Positions 6,281 through 8,758 of a stretch of 8,758 bases of DNA are shown in pieces; within the stretch, counting starts at the first letter, position 1, and each line of letters starts with the position of its first letter. This DNA comes from Bacteroidales bacterium (GTDB taxonomy: Bacteria; Bacteroidota; Bacteroidia; Bacteroidales; Muribaculaceae). The notes below the pieces were generated by a model. It did no database searches. It was not told the origin of the DNA and saw nothing but the letters and a program-made list of their open reading frames with translations. Made by a program: the position numbers and the translations under genes. The stretch spans positions 1 through 8,758 of the forward strand of contig SFMJ01000064.1 of the NCBI GenBank assembly GCA_004553095.1, given 5' to 3'.

Positions 6281-8230
6281 ATGTCTAAGCGAGCCATAGC
6301 CACATTAATGATTATAATTGCTTCTCTCCACGCCTCGTTGCGTGGAGAGAATCTTGTTATATCCTCAGACAGTGTGGATGTGGCGAGTTCATTGCTCTTG
6401 GACAATCTGGTGGTGACAGCCACCCGGACTCCGAAGACACTGAAAGATGTGCCGGTGGTAACGACCCTGATACCCGCCTCGGAGATCAAGAAGAGCGATG
6501 CCACGACCATCCGCGACCTTCTGACCGACGAGATGCCGGGCTTGGAGTTCGGTTTTGCGATGAGTCAGGAGACGGCGCTGAGCATGAACGGGATGGGAGG
6601 CAATACGTTGCTCTTCTTGGTGGATGGGGAGCGTCTCGCCGGCGAGACAGTCGACAATGTCGACTACGACCGACTCAGCATGGACAATGTGGGTCATATC
6701 GAGATAGTGAAGGGTGCATCGTCGGCGCTATATGGGGCGAATGCCGTCGGAGGGGTGATCAACATCATCTCGCAGGAGTGCAAAGAGCCGTGGGAGGCAT
6801 CATTCGACACTCGCTGGCGCTCGATGGGCAATGAGTGCCGCACCGGCGCCAATGTCGGTTTTAAGCAGGGTAAGTGGACCTCCAACACATCGGCGAGGTT
6901 TGTAAGGTCGAACACCGTGCAACTTGCCGATCCTTTCGATGGCGGGTCGATGGTCCATCAGATGTATGGCGGCAACAATCTCAATGTCAAAGAGCGTCTC
7001 ATTTTTTCGCCTCGTGACGACCTGCGTCTTATCGCCCGCGGGGGATATTTCCGTCGGCTGAGCCAACGCAACAATTTCGACGACCATTATACCGACTATA
7101 ACGCCGGACTTAAGGGGGAGTGGCATAAGGGAAGCCTCGATTTTTTGGAGCTTTCATATTCCTTCGATCAGTATAACAAATCTCGTTATGTCTTCGGCGA
7201 ACGTACTCACGACCATGACTACCACAATCGGCAGCATATCGTGCATGCACTCTATTCACACTATTTCGACAAGGTGACCCTCACAGCCGGCGCGGACTAT
7301 ATGAATGATTATCTATCGACCTATCAGTTTGACGGCGCGGGGTATCATTCGCAACATTCCTTCGACATCTATGTGCAGGGGGACTATCACCCACTGTCGT
7401 GGCTCACGATAGTGGGGAGTCTTCGTGAGGATTATTTCTCCGCCTCGTCGAAGAGTGCCCTGACCGGGAGGTTTGCGGTGATGTTCAAACCGGAATGGCT
7501 TACCATCCGGGCGTCATATTCCGAGGGGTTCAGAGCGCCTACCCTCAAGGAGATGTATATGGTGTTCGACATGGCGGGACTTCAAATGGTATATGGCAAC
7601 CCTGACCTTATGCCGGAGCGGAGTCATAATATCAATCTCTCGTTCGAGCGTAGCGGGAGTGTGAACAGGGGTTGGTTGTCGGGTGCATATAACGTGACAG
7701 CCACCACTTATTACACCATCTACGACCAGCGCATCACCACCACCGACTTTCCGGGCGACGAAGATCGGGAGGCGGGAGCCATCTATGTCAACGAGCGAGG
7801 CGTCAAGACCTTCGGCGTGGACATCTCGGCACGCTACAAGATGGAGTGTGGTGTAGGTGCCAAAATCGGGTATAACTACCTCTACACCACCGGCAGGACC
7901 TTTGATTCGCAATTCTCGCAACCGCGCCCACACTCGGCGACCTGGCGCTTGGACTATGAACACACCTTCGGGAGCATCTATCGCACATACGCAGCCATCT
8001 CCGGCAGATACATGTCGGCACCCGACTCAGAATTACCCACCGACTCAGCCTACTCCCTTTGGCGTCTTACGGTGGAGCAAAGAATATGGCGAGGCATCGA
8101 CCTGACAGCCACCATAGAAAACCTCTTCAACTACCGACCCAAGGCCTACTATTGGAACACGCCCCCCACCACCGGCATCAACTTCGCCATAGGCATAAGC
8201 CTCGACCTACGCGCCCTCGCCGGGAAGTAA
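6281..8230 (+). CDS. TonB-dependent outer-membrane receptor (BtuB/HmuR-like size class)
   Basis: This outer-membrane gated barrel should import a scarce ligand using TonB energy. The 649-residue precursor has a signal peptide (MSKR then hydrophobic AIATLMIIIASLHASL, cleavage around 18-22). A Ton box, DNLVVTATR, lies at 41-49. The plug at about 42-165 contains IRDLLTDEMPGLEF, LFLVDGERLAG, VGHIEIVKGASSALYG and GGVINIIS. The remaining 480 or so residues show the alternating aromatic strands of a 22-stranded barrel, ending GINFAIGISLDLRALAGK. FRAP at 417-420 and NPDL at 440-443 match motifs noted in heme receptors, but related motifs also occur in BtuB-type receptors. No His lies between them, only several Met residues. 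There is no N-terminal carboxypeptidase-like domain and no adjacent SusD, so a SusC glycan transporter is unlikely. The gene follows the calycin-like lipoprotein gene by 14 bases and is presumably co-transcribed with it. Heme, corrinoid or siderophore cannot be distinguished from sequence alone. Confidence 0.95.
   Translation: MSKRAIATLMIIIASLHASLRGENLVISSDSVDVASSLLLDNLVVTATRTPKTLKDVPVVTTLIPASEIKKSDATTIRDLLTDEMPGLEFGFAMSQETALSMNGMGGNTLLFLVDGERLAGETVDNVDYDRLSMDNVGHIEIVKGASSALYGANAVGGVINIISQECKEPWEASFDTRWRSMGNECRTGANVGFKQGKWTSNTSARFVRSNTVQLADPFDGGSMVHQMYGGNNLNVKERLIFSPRDDLRLIARGGYFRRLSQRNNFDDHYTDYNAGLKGEWHKGSLDFLELSYSFDQYNKSRYVFGERTHDHDYHNRQHIVHALYSHYFDKVTLTAGADYMNDYLSTYQFDGAGYHSQHSFDIYVQGDYHPLSWLTIVGSLREDYFSASSKSALTGRFAVMFKPEWLTIRASYSEGFRAPTLKEMYMVFDMAGLQMVYGNPDLMPERSHNINLSFERSGSVNRGWLSGAYNVTATTYYTIYDQRITTTDFPGDEDREAGAIYVNERGVKTFGVDISARYKMECGVGAKIGYNYLYTTGRTFDSQFSQPRPHSATWRLDYEHTFGSIYRTYAAISGRYMSAPDSELPTDSAYSLWRLTVEQRIWRGIDLTATIENLFNYRPKAYYWNTPPTTGINFAIGISLDLRALAGK
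6322..6351 (+). repeat. Perfect 12-bp inverted repeat within signal-peptide codons
   Basis: TTCTCTCCACGC (6322-6333) is exactly the reverse complement of GCGTGGAGAGAA (6340-6351), with a 6-base loop CTCGTT. In RNA this forms a strong hairpin 41 bases into the receptor coding sequence, covering codons for ASLHASLRGEN at the end of the signal peptide. It is followed by TCTTGTTAT, not a real T-tract. A role as attenuator, translation brake or transcript-end stabiliser is inference. Confidence 0.8.
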
Positions 8231-8242
8231 GAACGCGCGTTC
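8231..8242. repeat. 12-bp perfect palindrome after receptor stop
   Basis: GAACGCGCGTTC equals its own reverse complement and starts on the base after the receptor's TAA. As RNA it gives only a 4-bp stem with a GCGC loop and has no T-tract, so it is a poor terminator. It could be a protein-binding site or the edge of a repeat element together with the direct repeat that follows. Confidence 0.6.
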
Positions 8243-8245
8243 CTT

Positions 8246-8286
8246 AATATCATTGCTGAAATTCCACCGAATATCATTGCTGAAAT
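8246..8286. repeat. Two 17-bp direct repeats, 24-bp period
   Basis: AATATCATTGCTGAAAT occurs identically at 8246-8262 and 8270-8286, separated by TCCACCG, giving a 24-bp period. Being a multiple of three, it would read as tandem NIIAEIP units on the plus strand and FSNDI units on the minus strand, but no gene with a plausible start covers it. It lies in the 80-base convergent spacer between the receptor and the minus-strand ATPase gene. Two copies alone do not make a CRISPR array. Confidence 0.75.
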
Positions 8287-8310
8287 CCCTGCCTGTTATA
8301 TTTGTGAGGA

Positions 8311-8758
8311 TTATAGGCCGGTTAGGTCGAATTTGTAGATTTGGTCTGTTACTTCTGTTTGCTCTAAGAAAGTCGCCATGTAGATCGGCAGGTAGGCTAT
8401 CTTTCCTCTTACCGATAGATTGTCCTGGCAAAATACGTATGCTCTCGGCACTCCATATTCTTTATGCCCCATGATATTCGATAGAGCATTGTGCCTCTCG
8501 TAGTCCTTACCCGACTTCACCTCAATCGGCAACACATCATTGTTATACTCGACGATAAAGTCTAATTCTCCCTGTCGCTTGCTGTTGAAATAGTATAAGG
8601 AATGTTGTTGATCTCTTGCAAATCCGTGGGCATAGAGCTCTTGTGCTACCAGATTCTCAAAGATCGAACCAAAATTGATATTAGAGTCTCGACTCAATAG
8701 TCTCTCTTGTATGTTGCCTCCATAGGTTGCTGCCAATAGACCGACATCGTTCATGAAC
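8311..8758 (-). CDS. DUF4143/AAA_14-type ATPase, C-terminal fragment (5'-partial)
   Basis: This is the carboxy-terminal 149 or so residues of a minus-strand gene that enters from beyond the right edge. The frame stays open to the window end (Phe precedes MNDVGLLAA), so the Met at 8754 is internal. Features typical of the DUF4143 C-terminal domain are FMNDVGLLAATYGG, then FGSIFENLVAQELYAHGF, then GELDFIVEYNNDVLPIEVKSG. The last resembles the D...EVK signature of the PD-(D/E)XK nuclease-like fold of this family. In full-length members of about 380-450 residues, an N-terminal AAA+ domain with Walker A and B motifs precedes this part; it would lie outside the window. The cellular role of these ATPases is poorly defined, and they are frequently variable accessory genes. 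The segment looks more AT-rich than the genes to its left, consistent with a different history, but this was judged by eye. It converges on the receptor gene. Confidence 0.88.
   Translation of the reverse strand, partial: FMNDVGLLAATYGGNIQERLLSRDSNINFGSIFENLVAQELYAHGFARDQQHSLYYFNSKRQGELDFIVEYNNDVLPIEVKSGKDYERHNALSNIMGHKEYGVPRAYVFCQDNLSVRGKIAYLPIYMATFLEQTEVTDQIYKFDLTGL

Noticed and set aside
7514..7963. Minus-strand open frame inside the receptor gene
   Set aside because: It lies entirely antisense to well-supported barrel strands and has no domain or start signal of its own.
8246..8286. Possible CRISPR fragment
   Set aside because: There are only two repeat copies, the spacer is 7 bases, the repeat is short and no cas gene is present.
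8231..8335. In-frame continuation of the receptor past its TAA for about 34 codons
   Set aside because: The extension (starting ERAFLNIIAEIPP) adds nothing barrel-like, and the protein already ends after a plausible last strand. It is better explained as chance and repeat periodicity than as read-through.
8207..8431. Minus-strand frame with tandem FSNDI units
   Set aside because: It overlaps the end of the ATPase gene in another frame and the end of the receptor gene. The tandem units only reflect the 24-bp DNA repeat.
8253..8474. Plus-strand frame encoding a short hydrophobic peptide
   Set aside because: It overlaps the DUF4143 coding region antisense. The hydrophobic run comes from the direct repeat and the complement of the ATPase codons.

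Overview
The window reads as a chromosomal segment of a member of the Bacteroidales (Bacteroidota). Three things point there: an 822-residue MurF-Alr fusion protein, a perfect TAnnTTTG-type promoter with an ATTG upstream box at about position 5680, and a surface-lipoprotein plus TonB-dependent receptor pair of the kind common in that phylum. A gut lineage such as Muribaculaceae or Bacteroidaceae is plausible, but nothing here fixes the genus. Both edges cut through genes.

Layout. Positions 1-3003 hold the last two steps of GMP synthesis as adjacent plus-strand genes: guaB (IMP to XMP, start codon lost off the left edge), then guaA (XMP to GMP) after a 27-base gap. A 12-bp stem-loop follows guaA and may be a terminator. 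Positions 3140-5608 encode a fused cell-wall enzyme. Its MurF half joins D-Ala-D-Ala to the UDP-MurNAc-tripeptide and its Alr half makes the D-alanine needed for that dipeptide.

Positions 5609-5738 contain the clearest promoter of the window. It drives a small lipoprotein with a calycin-like beta-barrel domain (5739-6266) and, 14 bases later, a 649-residue TonB-dependent outer-membrane receptor (6281-8230). These two genes look like a compact uptake system for a scarce nutrient such as heme, a corrinoid or a siderophore. They have no SusD partner, so they do not look like a glycan locus. A perfect 12-bp inverted repeat lies inside the receptor's signal-peptide codons and could uncouple receptor output from lipoprotein output.

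The right end (8231-8310) is a short convergent spacer with a 12-bp palindrome and a 24-bp-period direct repeat. After it comes the C-terminal part of a minus-strand DUF4143-type ATPase that runs off the right edge and looks more AT-rich than its neighbours.

Most of the window is housekeeping. The parts worth a second look are the lipoprotein-receptor pair, the coding-region hairpin and the repeat-bearing spacer. I saw no CRISPR array, tRNA, rRNA, insertion sequence or phage gene.
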